Positions 46,893-58,158 of a stretch of 64,000 bases of DNA are shown here, one piece after another. The DNA lies in assembly GCA_001465935.1 (NCBI GenBank), contig LNKV01000038.1, forward strand, positions 442,176-506,175, in the 5' to 3' direction. Every line of letters begins with the position of its first letter. Position 1 is the stretch's first letter. Under the pieces are notes generated by a model. It saw only the letters and a list, made by a program, of their open reading frames with translations. It did no database searches and was not told the origin of the DNA. The stretch is from Clarireedia homoeocarpa. Lineage: Eukaryota > Ascomycota > Leotiomycetes > Helotiales > Rutstroemiaceae. The translations under genes were made by a program, and so were the position numbers.

Positions 46893-47488
46893 ATGGTCAA
46901 GGTCGGAGACTCCATCCCAAGCATTGAACTCAACGAGAAAGACCCAGGCACCAAGGTCAATCTTGCTGCTGAGTTTGGCTCCGACTCTGGTATCATCATT
47001 GGTGTTCCAGCTGCTTTCAGTCCTACCTGTTCCGACTCTCATGTCCCAGGATATATTCTGCACCCAAAGCTCTCCTCTGCAGGAAAGGTTTTTGTGGTTT
47101 CGGTCAACGATGCTTTCGTGTACGTTTCTCCAGTCCTGACCCGACCTATTCTGCTCCTTTTGACAGAAAGCTAACTGCTATCGCAACAGCATGAATGCAT
47201 GGGGTAAATCCCTCGATCCAGAGAAGAAGTCCGGTATCCGATTCCTTGCCGACCAGGGCGGTGAATTCACCCGAGCATGGGATCTTGAGTTCCCTGCAGC
47301 CCCAGTACTAGGCTCAAACAGAAGCAAGAGATATGCTATTGTGATCAAGGACGGAAAGGTCGCAGAGGTCAACGTTGAGCCAGATAACATCGGCGCTTCA
47401 GGTATGGAAAGAGGTTTTGAGATCGATCCCGAGGTATGGTGCTAATGAATCAATAGTTTCCCTGGCGGACAAGGTTCTTGGAGAGTAA
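46893..47488 (+). CDS. Type II peroxiredoxin (Prx5/Ahp1-like), one-cysteine form
   Basis: Thiol peroxidase reducing hydrogen peroxide and alkyl hydroperoxides in the cytosol or peroxisome. Exons 46893-47119, 47190-47401 and 47457-47488, with GT-AG introns of 70 and 55 bases (donors GTACGT and GTATGG), give 156 residues. The start is the ATG at 46893 (MVKVGDSIPSIELNEKDPG). The active site is VPAAFSPTCSDSHVPGY, with the peroxidatic Cys46 and the expected Thr45 and Pro39. After splicing, VNDAFVMNAWGKSLD is restored; RYAIVIKDGKVAEVNVEPDN and the last exon LADKVLGE are typical. No second cysteine is present in the whole protein. It therefore works as a 1-Cys enzyme, or resolves with an outside thiol such as glutathione or thioredoxin. 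No SKL-type targeting signal is seen. Confidence 0.94.
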
Positions 47489-47820
47489 GGATTGGAATGG
47501 ATATTTATAAAATCCGCTTACATGTCTGGATAGCCCCACAAGGAACGAAGGCGCAAAGGCAGTATATGAATCAAAAATATAATATTTAACAACCCCCCCA
47601 TCTCGTGCGTGCTTGCTTTACTTGAGACGATGGTCTTGCTGATGTTTCCTCCCACTGTGAAGTTTTGGCATTCTGCTGACAAAGCTTTCACGAATTGTCA
47701 TATGACTACGCGCTGCTGCGATTGGTGGCAGACACGGGCCATCTACATTCCACATACTACGTGTTGGACAACAATCACAGTGATTACCGACAGCAATTGC
47801 ATTCTTCTGCAACTCAATAC
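47489..47820. other. Intergenic
   Basis: 3' flank of the peroxiredoxin gene and short upstream region of the next gene. The downstream frame is open back to 47695 but only from a TTG, so I treat this part as leader. Confidence 0.5.
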
Positions 47821-49158
47821 ATGGGTGATATGGCGACATTCGAAAATCTTATACCGGACGTGAAGTATATGATACTTAAAAATGCATCGACCACCGAATT
47901 TTTGTGGTCGCTGATTAGAGCATCGCCAGCCTTTTACAACATATTCTTGGCGCGTCGAGCAGATATCCTATCTACTCTCATTGCAAGAATAATTGGCCCT
48001 GAGGTTTGGGACGATGCTCTTGCTGCATTGGATACAGAGGATCTCGATTTTACTGCTATGACGATACGCAATGAAATTGAAACCGTCGTCGAGAAATATG
48101 AAGGCTTTCACAATCATCTTGTAGACAGGTCAACCCAAAGACGCATTCTACCATTAGACGATGTGTTAAAGCTCTACAAAATACATCACGATGTTGTATT
48201 TCTCACCGACAAATTGGCAGCTGATCTTCTTGGGCGATTCGACGCAGTGGCACAAGAGCTCAACAATTATAAGGAACCCGAGCTTGGCTCGTCGCCTATA
48301 TCGAGAATTGAGCGGGGTAGATTGTATCGTGCCTGGTACAGATATCTATTTATACGGAATGCTCTCCGCGACAATTCCTTCGAGTCGCTAAATGGATTGC
48401 GCGTTCGAGTACTTAGATGCTATTCTGAGTGCCAGGTGGAGGAGCTGCATTGTGTTGCCAGTTTTGTCGAGCAGATTATTGAAGAGAAATGGCGCCGGGT
48501 TGGAGATGAGTACCTTAGCTCCATAATACAGACGGATCCGGGACAATGGGACGTCTCTCCACCCTCTAACGCAAATTCAAGATGGGACGGAGATGATTGT
48601 TACTTTTCACAACGCTTCACCGAGGAGATACTCGAAGCTTTCTTTGGTGGCCTGACTAATGTCAAATTTCCCGTCTTGAGGACGTTACTAGCCTCGGAGG
48701 GCGAAGATTTAAGACAAACGATCATGATCCCTATGGATGATTTTGCAGATACGACTTTGGCCCATTCCATGACGTGTGGCGTTCCCTTACTGAATGACTA
48801 CGACATGGAAATGCCCCGCGGAGAGCATGCACTTGATCAGTCAGAAGGCGAGGGCTGGCTATGGGCCTACGGGCGTAAAGGGAACAAGAAGTATCGATGC
48901 CCAAGTAGCTGGCTTTCAGGCGGCTCCCAACTACGATATGTGGGATATATCTTCTGGGATAGCACTCGCTTTCAAGCCTCGAAAATAATGGAACACAGGT
49001 AAGCTCCAGTACAGATGCTTCGGAAGAGAAGACAGGATTAATAATATCATAGTCTTGACGATGTCAAAACGGTTATCAGACGGAATCAGGGGCCACGTGC
49101 TCGCAACCCCCTAAGTGTTGAGAGGAGATTGCAAATGTTCTACAAATTGCAAATGTAG
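47821..49158 (+). CDS. F-box-like fungal hypothetical protein
   Basis: Unknown function. Exons 47821-48998 and 49053-49158 are joined by a 54-base GT-AG intron (donor GTAAGC, acceptor CATAG), giving 427 residues. Splicing extends the protein past EHR to SLDDVKTVIRRNQGPRARNP and a stop at 49156. The start is ATG 47821 or the nearby 47830 (MATFENLIPDVKYMILKNAS). The N-terminal segment IPDVKYMILKNASTTEFLWS with LIRASPAFYNIFLARRADIL resembles the degenerate F-box-like start of many large mould protein families. Such proteins typically vary between strains; ubiquitin-ligase function is not shown here. The rest is helical and polar without a known motif. It contains WLSGGSQLRYVGYIFWDSTR near the end. 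Confidence 0.72.
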
Positions 49159-49648
49159 GCTGCGAAAAATGATGTCCTCCCGAACCTGACATCCATCCAT
49201 TGTACACCACAGCACCAAACATTTCAGGAGTTCTAGATTAATTGTGGAAAGTTCGCAAACAAGCATACGTAACCTCGCCAGCCAAACACCTCGAAGGCTA
49301 GTGGAGAATCATGACGTGTTTTACAATCATCTCATCTTAATCTGGACATACTTCGTACCGGAGGAAAATAACGGATCAGCTCCACCCGTTTCAAAATGTC
49401 TCGATCGGCTATTTTGCAGTTTTTCCGACCCCAGATCGTCGAGCCCCTGGCTTAATTCTCGATGCCAAGTGGATCCGAAAACGGGGATTTCTACTCTATC
49501 TCAAGCACGCCGTCTTGCATCTCGATATCTTTTTAGAATTTATAAATATAGCTAGATTTCTTAACATTTAGATTTCCGTCATCATCCAAATCTTCAAGAA
49601 TAATCCCTATCTTTCTCATCTTTAGCAACACTTCCAGTCGTTACCAAA
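49159..49648. other. Intergenic
   Basis: Promoter and leader of the secreted-protein gene. No other gene supported. Confidence 0.5.
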
Positions 49649-50162
49649 ATGCGTTTCTTCAGCACCGTCTTCAGCATCGCCGCCTTCAGCGCGATCGCAA
49701 CCGCAACCCTTGACCCAGCTACCTCCAACACCAAGGGCAAATACCCCAAGTCTCCCTCCTGCAACGGTAAATCCTTTCTTTCCATCCCCTCAATCTCCCA
49801 ACCCCTCCCTCGCAACCAACTAACACTCCCCTCCAGCAAGCAAAGTATCCAAAGCCATCCAAGCCGCCGAATGCGCCTACAACACACGCGTCTCCGGCAC
49901 ACAAACCTTCGCCGTTTTCAAAACAGACCACAAATACGACAGCTCGCACGGCGCTCCTTACGGCACCTGTTCGGCATATACATGCACAGCGCCCACGGAC
50001 GACGAGCTGTCCAGCGGCGACGACTACTGGACCTTTTTCTGGAGTAACGCTGGTGAGGACAGCGGGGTAGGCACGACCTGCATTGAGGATCCGTCGACGG
50101 GGAAATGCGGGTGTGAGAATTCGGACGGGACGTTTGTAGCGGGGAGCAGCAGCTGTGTTTAG
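49649..50162 (+). CDS. Small secreted cysteine-rich protein
   Basis: No family recognised. Two exons, 49649-49766 and 49837-50162, are joined by a 70-base GT-AG intron (donor GTAAAT, branch CTAAC, acceptor TCCAG), giving 147 residues. The N-terminus is a signal peptide (MRFFSTVFSIAAFSAIATAT), cleaved probably before LDPATS. The mature part has eight cysteines (SPSCN, AAECAY, GTCSAYTC, TTCIEDP, GKCGC, SSSC), enough for four disulphides, and is rich in Gly, Ser, Thr and Asp. It contains DDYWTFFWSNAGEDSG. The size, secretion signal and even cysteine count are those of candidate apoplastic effectors or small wall proteins; this is an inference. The gene stands alone with long flanks. Confidence 0.85.
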
Positions 50163-50977
50163 ATAAATTTCCTGGGGTAGCTGGGAGAAGGAGTGGGGGG
50201 AAAGAGGGGGAATGAGAGGCTGAGAGATATAGAAACTAGATGATTTGAATTAATTTCCGATTTTGAATAAGCTCTTTCTGTGTTTGCTGGGCACTTTTGA
50301 AGGAGCCGCTATCACTGATCTTCTTTCTTCCGAGTCCGCATCCCATCCTTGCCTTGCTTCTATACTTTGAAAATTACGCACAATGTTATCCGTGAGCATT
50401 ACTTACTGTACGCCGTTCTTGAACCGCTGCTAAGTACAACTAATTCGCTGATCCTCCAATTGACTGACTAGTCGTACTATTTATTATACTGATCATTCTT
50501 CGTATCACGCAGTACCTACTACTAAATCCTTACTTACCACTCCTTTCAGACGTCTGCTTTCTGCCACACTCTTTCTTCAAACTAAGACCCACCCACCACT
50601 ATTCATCCCTTATCATCAACCTACGAAATGCACTTCCAGATCGAGGAAAAGTTTTAAGCTATCATTGATTGATCCATCGCTAATTGGCCTCTCGTCCATC
50701 ATTTCATAAAACCCAAGCCATATTCATAGCCCCTCTCCCAAGGTTTTACACCAATCCCTCTAAGCGATACAGCTAGCCATTCCATTGAATATCAATCCAT
50801 TACCTTCACATATCAGAGAAAATTCTGAAACTCCACCGCAGCAGCCATCTACCATAACCGTACAGAGGCGATACGAGACATCCGTCTGGTACCACAGAGA
50901 CACGCATGCCATCTTTCTTCTCTCATCCCCACTTCTCTCCTATCTAAGGCACCCCTTTCTCACCACTATGATATCGC
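50163..50977. other. Intergenic
   Basis: Convergent 3' flanks of the secreted-protein gene and the DUF7918 gene, AT-rich with pyrimidine runs. No gene supported. Confidence 0.5.
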
Positions 50978-53143
50978 TCAAATCCAATTCCCATCTCTCA
51001 AATCATGCTCCTCCACCTTCGACTTCACCATGAATTTCCCATTAACCCCCTCCTCGCCACTTGGTCTTTCATCCTCCTTCGCATTCCCATTGTCCTCCTT
51101 CCCATTCATCACCAACTCATCCTCTCGACTCAAATCTAAATCAAAACGCAAATGCACGTCAACATCCCCGTCCCCATACCCATTGCCCTTCCTTCGTCCA
51201 GAAGATCTATATTTATCCTCCAGATCCAAACCTGGGCTCCACAATTTCCTCTCAATACACGAATACTCTGGATCATTCCTCACCGGCGAGGGCGTGCGAC
51301 ACATCCATTCTGATTCTGTGAGAGATAATGTGCCGGTATGGCTGTCGTCATTGTCATCGGCCGCTAGAGGGCCGTTGATGATCTTAAGAGGTGAAGAGTA
51401 TTTGGTTGAGATTTTGATGGGTGATGGTTTATCGGAAGACTTTTTGGCCTTGCGGAATGTGACTTTCGGAAGAGAGAAAGAGGTCGGGATTATGGTGGCT
51501 TGTCTGTTTGCCTGTGTGCATGAAATCTCAGTACGATTTGTATTAAAGAAATAAAATTCGAGAAGGCAGAGGAATGAACAGAGTCATGAAACTAAACAGT
51601 TGGCTGGGTATCATACATTACCTGTTAATATAACTGAGCCGTCTGGTTCGCTGGAATTTCCTGCATGGCTCGAAATCGAATTTTCATTGCTCGCATCACC
51701 AGATCCATCAATAGAAATTGCAATTGCATCTCCCACGTATGGTTCAGGTGAGGTTTGATCTCTTTCAAGATACGACATGAGCGATGGTGTAACTGAAGGT
51801 GCACGAGAAGCTGCGGACGACGGTCGACTATGACTGACAGAGGAGTTTCGACTTGGAATCTCTGGTAATGGTCTGTTGTAAGCGGTAGTCAGCCAATCCT
51901 GAGAGTGTGCTGCTCCATTGACAAGCGTCGCGGGGAATTTTGATGGCAAAGGGTAGAAAGATTCATAATCAGGTGGAACAATCACCGTATCTCGATTATC
52001 TTTCTTCTTTGATGATTCTCGCTGATTAGAATCCAAGGACCGTGGGATCCAGGCTGTGGTATCGTCGGACGATTCAGAATCGTATTCATCATAATACGCC
52101 ACTCTTAGAGTATCGTGTATCTGGTCGCTCGTATATAGCTTTCCTAAATACTTTTTCGGTGTTTCCACTTCTATAATTTCTGTTTCGGTAGTGGGTAATC
52201 GCATCATACTGGGTGTCTGACGCATCAAGCTACGTGAATGGCTTGGAGGTATGAGATTCAAGTTGACCAGATTATCCCAACTTCTATAATGAAATTTGAA
52301 CGTGACAAATGGATTGTCCTTGGCATCTTTCAGGTGCCACTCAAAGTATTTTCCATCCTGGGGTCTATCGACAAGTCCGCCACTAGGCATACTGCCACAA
52401 TGTTAGCAACGCATTTTGCTCAAAGAAATTGGAAAATTCGAAACAAACGCGGAAGAAATGCGTGTTATGCGACGGAGAGTATACTGACACAATGCCCCAC
52501 TGCGATTGATCTTTAAACCCTTCCACATGCTGCGCTAGCCTCTTTCTACCACGAGCACGAAACACCTGTACTTCGATAAGTCCACCATCCTCTGCTACAC
52601 CACTACCTTCTCTTTCCTCAGTGAAGAAGAACGACCTCTGTTCCGTGCCTGGATCCTTGAAGATCTTTTTACCCTCTTTGTAGTCGAATTTCTCATCGGG
52701 CTCGAAAAACGCTCTCATAACTTGTCCACTTGGGCGTGTTCTCGAGTTCGTTCCCCAAGAGGTTATATGACGACTGTTCATGAATAATTTGAAATAGTAC
52801 CACTTGGATTCCGCAGCGGCGTCAATAACATTATAGCGCACAAAGAATCGGGCCCCTCAGCCATGTTAGATGTATTTTTCTGTTTGAGTGATTGCAGGGA
52901 CTTGCCTGATACCGATGGGATATATACAGAAATGATGGATGACTGCCTACCCAACAAGCGATCCGCTTTGCTGTCGCTTGCTCTGGTTGCTGGCGAATCA
53001 ATCGAATCTTCGAAGAGTGGCCCTTGTTCACCATCAGAAGCTCGATAGGTAAACTGAGTTGTTTCAGGATGCGGAAATTCCGGATGGACCTTCAACTCCC
53101 ACTGCGAAATAACAGAAAGCTTGATTCCTTTGTGAACAGGCAT
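50978..53143 (-). CDS. DUF7918-domain fungal protein
   Basis: Unknown function. Exons 52906-53143, 52489-52855, 51617-52391 and 50978-51511 give 637 residues with matching phases. The DUF7918-type region is N-terminal: MPVHKGIKLSVISQWELKVH, FPHPETTQFTYRA, then after splicing GARFFVRYNVIDAAAESKWY with FKLFMNSRHITSWG, and EEREGSGVAEDGGLIEVQVF. A Ser/Pro-rich tail follows. The first intron (52856-52905, 50 bases, branch CTAAC) has a GC donor, AG/GCAAGT; only this gives the phase needed for ARFFVRYNV. The last intron (51512-51616, donor GTATGA) adds a 178-residue basic/acidic exon (ANRQATIIPTSFSLPKVTF to HDLRDGNWI). The plus-strand frame opposite that exon is a shadow. Confidence 0.82.
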
Positions 53144-53881
53144 CTTGATGGAGTCCGCGGCTTAAACAGCCATTGACGTCGAGGATTCAACTGAGATGGT
53201 CATCCAAATCGCCGTCTCTTCTGATACAAATCCGAACAGATCGAAGATGCAGATTTTGTAACAAACTTTTATGAAGGCACAAATTAAGAAGTTGCGACTT
53301 CGCTTGTGGACTTAAGTAGAAAGAGTTCATTTCCCTCTCTCTCACCTAGGGCACTCACGGTCCCTCCTAACTAAATTCACTCGGCTGCACTGCGCTTTTC
53401 CTACAGAAAAGTGCCTTGGGCGAAATATCTAGCCATACTGGCTGGCGATGACAGAGAGCATAATAAATATATACTTGCAAGCTTGATGCGAATGAGGCTC
53501 GTATTTTCATTTGCCAGAGAGTCTTTAAACTATAGTTTAAAGACGTTGCATGATGAGTGGATATTGGGCAAATGGCTAGGCTCAAAGTTTCAGCTCCTCC
53601 ACCCTTCTCGTTGCTTAGAAGAACGATATAGCATGCTCGAGATATGCGTAGAAACATAGGATCGTAGCAGGTAGAAGACACTGAAATTTCAAAGGTAGCG
53701 GAACTTACTCACCACGATCTACTGCTGTCCACAGCCGGCGCTAGTGTAAATACAGTACAAATACAATTAATTCATACACAGCAGTCCAAAAAAGAGTGTG
53801 TCATCAGTGATTTGGCAAGTGCCGATATTGTGCCGTGTACATTCTTAATGTACAACTCTCACAGCAATGGAGATCGTATTC
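53144..53881. other. Intergenic with a perfect palindrome
   Basis: Promoter of the DUF7918 gene and 3' flank of NDUFS5. It includes the 24-base palindrome at 53521-53544. No gene supported. Confidence 0.55.
53521..53544. other. 24-nt perfect palindrome
   Basis: Perfect inverted repeat with half-site GTCTTTAAACTA and no spacer, in the upstream region of the DUF7918 gene (about 380 bases before its start). Candidate dimer-binding site or cruciform; no known factor is assigned. Confidence 0.75.
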
Positions 53882-54354
53882 CTACTTTATTCCCAACACA
53901 GATTTACTGTCTTCTTCCTTATCCAGCAGACCCAAATTCCGCACAGCTCCCGCCCTCGGTGCACTCTCTCGTGGAATAGCTTTTTCTGCCTTGTGGTATG
54001 CTGACTGTATCGCTAATGTTCTCGCAGCCTAGAATCGAACCGATGCAATCAGCCAATGTGTATTGGTGACACCATTTTACTGCCATATTATCGATCAACT
54101 AACCTCTTTCTTGTGGTGCAGACATTCATAGTAATCTTCCAGGGCTGGCGCACATTTTCGTTTGCCCGAATCATCCTCGGAAGATGTGTTGACAACGTAG
54201 CAAGCTAGAACTTCTTGCCAGAATGGAAAGCATCGAGATGGACCTGTAGAGTCGACGATCAGCCATTGAGTCCCGGGCCTAGTTTCCAGATTTGCTGCCA
54301 ATGCCTCTCAAAATAATACCACATACCTCCGTTAAGCCCGTAACCAGAAGCCAT
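53882..54354 (-). CDS. Complex I subunit NDUFS5 (15 kDa, twin CX9C)
   Basis: Accessory subunit of mitochondrial NADH:ubiquinone oxidoreductase, imported into the intermembrane space by the Mia40 pathway. Three exons, 54327-54354, 54104-54243 and 53882-54028, with GT-AG introns of 83 and 75 bases, give 104 residues. The first exon encodes only MASGYGLNG. The twin CX9C motifs are exact: CFPFWQEVLAC and CAPALEDYYEC, followed by LHHKKE. The last exon supplies AARTLAIQSAYHKAEKAIPR and GAVRNLGLLDKEEDS, which match the fungal family ending. The gene is head-to-head with Sec39, only 200 bases separating the start codons, so they probably share a promoter. Confidence 0.94.
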
Positions 54355-54475
54355 TTTGAATTCTTGATTATGATGTTCTGAGGGGTGATATTGGAGAGGT
54401 GAGGTTCAACGGCAAGCGCATCAGTTCGCACTAGCAATGCATAATTGCCAAACTTATCAGGCATCAATAAAAGTA

Positions 54476-54511
54476 ATGAGTGGACAGCTCTCTTTCATGG
54501 AACGAAATTGA
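54476..54511 (+). promoter_or_regulatory. Possible short upstream ORF of Sec39
   Basis: An ATG at 54476 opens an 11-codon frame ending in TGA at 54509-54511, out of frame with Sec39 and 43 bases before its likely ATG at 54555. If it is within the transcript it would act as a uORF. Transcript starts are unknown. Confidence 0.35.
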
Positions 54512-54554
54512 TGACATAGTGGGAATACTTGCGCAGCTTCAGATCAATGAAGCA

Positions 54555-57500
54555 ATGGCAGATCCAGACTTGGCTCCTGCCAAGGTGATTCTACTAGCTG
54601 TGCAGGCAGCAAGTAAGGGAAACATATCGACTTTACGAAACCTGGTCGCACGGCATCGCAAGGTCCTCCGTCCTGAAATTGTTTTGCGCATCCTCCTCAC
54701 AAACCTGCCAGAATCTTTTGAAGCCTCGAATTATGTACCTTTCTTGGAAGACCTTGCCTCTGGGGAGCTCTTAGAAGATCCAAAGGAAGAAATCGATCTG
54801 AGCACTCTAGACGGACTTAGCACTGCAGAAGCAAACAAAAAGGTCAGGAAGCTTCACCTGCTACCTCTGAAGTGGAAAGATGCGCCTGAAGATATCCCAG
54901 AGGATCCTCTTATCCTGTTTCTAATACAACGAGCTATACGAATCGACCAGAATACTGGCCTTCTTAAACAAATCCCAGATTTGCTTGAACCGTTTTTGTC
55001 GCATTCATCATATCTGCGAACTTGGTTGATTGCCTTCGTTGTACCCCTCATTCGATTAAATTACGAATACCACCCGAGTCACCCCCAAACCATTACCATA
55101 CGCGAATTCGAAGCTTTAGATGATCACAGAGGGGTTCATTTCTTGTTAGCAAATACTGGGCAAGATCCAAACACCGGTCGGGCTGATTACGCAGTCGGGC
55201 GTGATCTGCGTGGCCTAATAGGACCTTGGCTATATGGAGATAGCAGATGGAAGCGAAGGAAGATACAGATAGAATCAACCTGGCAGCCACAAACGACAGC
55301 ATCACTAGAGCAAGCAGGCATCATAAATCACAAATATGCTGGATGGGAGGAAGTGTTCGCTTGGATCACAGCAAAAGCCGCGGACTCATGGGAGACTGCT
55401 GTTAGAGCCATTGAACAATGGGATGGACCAGGCGATGTAGATCTGGATGGCTGGGAGGATGGGACTTTGTGGTTAGATGAAGAGGATCAGCGGCATTTGG
55501 AGCAACGATATGCAAAAGCAGCTCTTGCTGCTGCATATCTTGTACCAGAAAGCTCCATTGAGGCTCTGACTGGAGTTTATCGGATAATCTCTCGCATAAT
55601 AGCATTACTTGACCTCGATCAAATGCCCACCCTGGAAGCAGCGGCTGCTATTTTGACTCATACTCCTGGCTTGGAAACCAGCAATTATCTCTCATCCGAG
55701 AATGCTACTCACCTTCGCAGTGGCCATTTAGAAGAAAACAACGCTTTGACAAATCCTAAGGAGCAAGCTATACATCTACTTCGTGCATTTCTTGTCAGTG
55801 CCTTCATACTTACTAGGGCTGGCGAAAGCTGTACCGTTCGCAGAGCTGGTGAGCTTGCTCTGCTCCAGGACGAGCACGAACAGAAATCTGCGTTTGTCCG
55901 GTTAATGGTGGCGTATAACAATGGCAGACAAAATGATGATAAATATTTTACGAAAGCGAGAAGTGAAATATTATGGCTGCGAGACTGGGGAGCTAAAGAG
56001 CTTGGGGAAGGCACAAATGCTAGTCAGGGAAGGGGTATCTTTGGACGGCTGGAAAGAGATTTCGTGGAAGCAGAAATACTGAAGCTGTTTCTGACAAACG
56101 CTCGTATGCCTTGAAAATTTTGAATCGCCTCTAACAACGGACTAACTCTTTTGGCATAGGATATACACTTGCACGATCTATCTACGAGCTTTCTCCTGAA
56201 CCACCATTGGCTACAGAGCGTCTGAGGAATGCAATATTTGCTGCAGCTATGAACGCTTACGATAATGCTACAAACGCAAATAGATCGCGGGGTGGAGTTA
56301 AGAAATGCGATGATATGTAAGTGTACCAACATCACGAAGCAGTAACAATACTTAATCTCTATTACAGTCTCCACGCATTCCCCGATACGATCGAAGGCAC
56401 ACTTCAAGGCGAAGAGCTAAACCATCTCCTTCGCGTCACCCATGATTTAGGAACATATCGATTAGTGTTTAAGCAGGGTGAGCCCTTCACCCCGGTCACC
56501 CTACGCGTCCACGGAGATCCTATATCAATCATTGGCAAGGTGCTTGATCAGAACGAGCGGTCTTTTACACAGATCAACGACTTTATCCGCATGGGAAGAG
56601 ATATGGTTAGAGCAGGCTTAACGGTTCGAAATGCAAATGGTCAATCGGTGCTAGATCCAACCAACAGGACAATTTTAAATGAGCAATTGTCTATTGCCGA
56701 GAAACGCGTTGTAAGTATGTGCATTGATGCTGCTCTCGCTGAAGACGATTTCGAAACAGCGTATTCGTACGTTGTTACTCGACTAAAGGATATTGGCGGT
56801 CCTGCACTTGGACGCACACCAGAACTGGAGCGTGGGAACTCTGGACTGTTTGCGATTGTCAAGCCAAAAGTAATTGATGATTGGTCTTGGCGAGCAGCAT
56901 TACAAGCTGGAAAGTATCGAAGGAACGCTCATAGTGTACGAGCTACTCACCTGGGTAATACAAGCGGCAACGCGGAGATTCGACACTTGGAGCAGCGGAT
57001 AGACTGTCTCACGCAAGCGCTTAGACTTGCCCCTAGGAGCACATTGCAGGAAATTCTGAATGCTTTCCGTCGCTGCGAGGAGGAACTCGAAACACAGATG
57101 AAGCAAGAGAACGAACAGGAAGAGGCATGGGATGCCCAAGGTGACGATACCAACATGCCTGGCGGCTTTACTCAAACACCTGCGAGGAAGTCTCTCGCCA
57201 ACACAACAAATACTCGTACTCATGAAGAAGCACCGGTATCGTTGTTTGACCTCTCACGTGAGAGTATTCATCGAGCACAAAGCGGATTCTCCGCACTTGC
57301 AGGGTTTAGGCTTAAATCTAAAGCGACTGACAATGCGACGGATACTGTTCCACCACATATGATATCGCCAACGTCCACCCCTCCTCCAGGACCAGCAAAT
57401 CCTCGAACGGCGAGCGGTAGAGAGACGATTAGGAAAAGAGACCAGATTAGGAACGTGGCGGTGGGTACGCTGGCAGGAGGCATAGGATGGATGATTGGTG

Positions 57501-57574
57501 CGCAGCCGGTTACCAATAATGCGACAAGTACTCGTGGTAATGCACATGGTCATCTGGATGATGAGGAGGAGTAA
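54555..57574 (+). CDS. Sec39-domain protein, Dsl1/NRZ tethering complex
   Basis: Subunit of the Dsl1-type tether at the endoplasmic reticulum that receives Golgi-derived COPI vesicles. Exons 54555-56103, 56160-56316 and 56368-57574, with GT-AG introns of 56 and 51 bases, give 970 residues. The ATG at 54555 (MADPDLAPAKVILLAVQAAS) starts at the usual Sec39 beginning; the frame extends upstream to a GTG at 54480 and a stop at 54477. The Sec39 domain continues through WLIAFVVPLIRLNYEYHP, QAGIINHKYAGWEEVFAWIT and EAEILKLFLTNAR. After splicing it reads YTLARSIYELSPEPPLATER, then DTIEGTLQGEELNHLLRVTH. The C-terminal 150 residues are polar and disordered and end in HLDDEEE. The segment TLAGGIGWMIGAQP is Gly-rich and mildly hydrophobic. 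Confidence 0.9.
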
Positions 57575-58158
57575 GAAAAGAATTGTGAAGAGAGATATCA
57601 TAGGTGTTGATGATACATGATTGTCCTTTCTGGCTTCGAGCGGGAGTTTGGTGGGATGCGATCCCAGGGATGGCTGCATACTTGCATTTATACATCATGG
57701 CGTTAGTGGCTAAACGTGACCAAGAGCGTGTAAAAATAAATAGCCTTGTGTATAGCACAACGGGGTAGCACTTGTTAATCTTTATCCATGCTATCTCTGT
57801 CGCATACCCGCCCAATACGCATGTTCCACGAAGTAAGTCGCCTGGATGTATATTCAAAGGTCCTAGGGGAGAAACATACTTTTACAAATACAGGAACACA
57901 GACGACCCTCAAGATTTCGGTATGTTATACAGTTTTGGTACATCCCTGACATTGGAAGAGAAAGTAAGATGAAGTCGAGCGTGAGTGCATGTATCACTTC
58001 CCACCATTTTTTAGACTGTCCAAAAAGGGATTTACAATTCACCATATCTTGGACAGTGAGTTAGCAGAATAGGATGAGCGGCTGCTTATGTAATAATCTC
58101 GACCATAGTTAAGAATATACCAACAAACTGGAACTGGACGCCCAAAAGTCGAACGCTT
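57575..58158. other. Intergenic, convergent 3' flanks
   Basis: Between the stops of Sec39 and the protease. No gene supported. Confidence 0.55.

Noticed and set aside
51030..51554. 174-codon plus-strand open frame
   Set aside because: It is antisense to the last exon of the DUF7918 gene, which is supported by in-phase splicing.
54005..54045. tRNA-like GGTTCGATTC near NDUFS5
   Set aside because: It is the 3' end of the second NDUFS5 intron; no cloverleaf can be built.
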